Below, one piece after another: positions 13,638 to 14,536 of a stretch of 14,536 nucleotides of DNA. Below the pieces are notes generated by a model, which worked only from the letters and a program-made list of their open reading frames with translations, was not told where the DNA came from and searched no databases. A program made the translations under genes and the position numbers. Position 1 is the stretch's first letter. The number at the start of each line of letters is the position of its first letter. Source of the stretch: CAZLAK01 sp964557545 (lineage in GTDB: Bacteria; Bacillota; Desulfotomaculia; Desulfotomaculales; Pelotomaculaceae); contig CAZLAK010000041.1 of NCBI GenBank assembly GCA_964557545.1, forward strand, positions 1-14,536, given 5' to 3'.

Positions 13638-14536
13638 GTGTTGGAGATTGAAAAGCCAAAAATTGAGGTCGTGGAATTGAGTCCCGACAACACCTACGGG
13701 AAGTTTGTGGTGGAGCCCTTAGAGAGGGGTTACGGCATCACGCTGGGCAACTCTCTGCGCAGGGTGCTGCTTTCTTCCCTGCCGGGGGCGGCCGTCACCT
13801 CGGTGAAGATCGAGGGCGTGCTGCACGAGTTTTCCCACCTTCCCGGGGTGGTGGAAGACGTTACCGACATCATTTTGAACCTGAAGAATCTGCGCCTGAA
13901 ACTAAACGGCGACGAGGAGAAAGTGTTGCGCATTGAAGCGGCCAGCGAAGGTGAAGTTAAGGCGCGCGACATCATCCACGACGCCGACGTGGAGATCATG
14001 AATCCGGACCTCACCATCGCCACCCTGGACAAGGGCGGCAGGCTGTTCATGGAGATTAACGTGGCCAAGGGAAGGGGCTACGTGCCGGCTGAGCGCAATA
14101 AAAAGGGCGACCACGTCATCGGCGTTATCCCCGTGGACGCGGTGTTCACGCCAGTGCGCAAAGTGAACTACACGGTGGAGAACACCCGCGTCGGCCAGAT
14201 TACCGACTACGACAAGCTGACCTTGGAAGTATGGACCGACGGCAGCGTGCGGCCCGACGAGGCCACGAGCCTGTCCGCCAAGATTTTGAGCGAACATTTG
14301 CGGCTTTTTACGAGCCTCACCAGCAACACCGACGAGGTAAAGATCGTAGAGGAGAAAGAAGAAAACAAAGAAGACAAGCTCAAAGAGATGACCATCGAGG
14401 AACTGGACCTCTCCGTGCGCTCGTACAACTGCCTAAAGCGCGCCGGCATCAACACGGTAGGAGAGCTGATCCAGCGCAACGAGGAAGACATGATGAAGGT
14501 CCGCAACCTGGGCAAGAAGTCGCTGGAGGAAGTCAT
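13638..14536 (+). CDS. rpoA: RNA polymerase alpha subunit (3' truncated by window)
   Basis: RpoA dimerises to seed assembly of RNA polymerase, and its C-terminal domain binds UP elements and activators. 299 codons are visible and the reading frame is open at the edge; the family is about 315 residues in Firmicutes, so roughly 15 are missing. The N-terminal domain shows RGYGITLGNSLRRVLLSSLP and the KGRGYVPAERNK loop. A charged linker lies at about residues 238-250. The C-terminal domain has DNA-binding residues Arg261, Asn264, Cys265, Lys267 and the GKKS at 292-295. The GTG start at 13638 has AAGGAGGG at 13621-13628, 32 nt after rpsD. Confidence 0.97.
   Translation, partial: MLEIEKPKIEVVELSPDNTYGKFVVEPLERGYGITLGNSLRRVLLSSLPGAAVTSVKIEGVLHEFSHLPGVVEDVTDIILNLKNLRLKLNGDEEKVLRIEAASEGEVKARDIIHDADVEIMNPDLTIATLDKGGRLFMEINVAKGRGYVPAERNKKGDHVIGVIPVDAVFTPVRKVNYTVENTRVGQITDYDKLTLEVWTDGSVRPDEATSLSAKILSEHLRLFTSLTSNTDEVKIVEEKEENKEDKLKEMTIEELDLSVRSYNCLKRAGINTVGELIQRNEEDMMKVRNLGKKSLEEV

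Overview
The window is an almost gap-free run of translation and transcription genes, all on the + strand: the 3' end of tuf, the complete S10 operon (rpsJ to rpsQ), the complete spc operon (rplN to secY), then map, a KOW-domain gene, infA, rpmJ, rpsM, rpsK, rpsD and an rpoA cut by the right edge. I count 30 genes after the tuf tail, and every one has a recognisable family. No RNA gene, insertion sequence, CRISPR array, pseudogene or foreign-looking segment was seen, and no stretch without a gene exceeds 80 bases.

Organism: a Gram-positive, moderately high-GC bacterium of the class Clostridia in the broad sense (inference). The reasons are the fused str/S10/spc/alpha order, the L14E-like KOW gene between map and infA (a Firmicutes hallmark), rpmD (L30) inside spc, a short zinc-type S14, strong AAGGAGGT-type ribosome binding sites and heavy use of GTG and TTG starts. 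Four zinc-type proteins (S14, S4, L36, L24) also fit an anaerobic or thermophilic clostridial lineage such as the Moorella/Desulfotomaculum/Ammonifex group. Genus cannot be fixed from the sequence alone.

Layout: 2-55 tuf tail; 56-122 leader-like gap with a possible hairpin; 123-5190 S10 operon; 5222-10631 spc operon ending in secY; 10646-12003 map, KOW gene and infA; 12051-13605 rpmJ, rpsM, rpsK and rpsD; 13638 to the end rpoA. Most genes are separated by 1-50 nt or overlap slightly. I see no intrinsic terminator and no convincing sigma-A promoter inside the window, so the whole block is probably transcribed from promoters upstream of tuf or further.

How they work together: the ribosomal proteins build both subunits; SecY forms the membrane channel for nascent chains; methionine aminopeptidase trims their N-termini; IF-1 starts translation; RpoA nucleates RNA polymerase assembly. 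The most notable departure from the textbook order is the absence of adk between secY and map. I found no new biological system here; the findings concern gene content, start sites and possible RNA structures.
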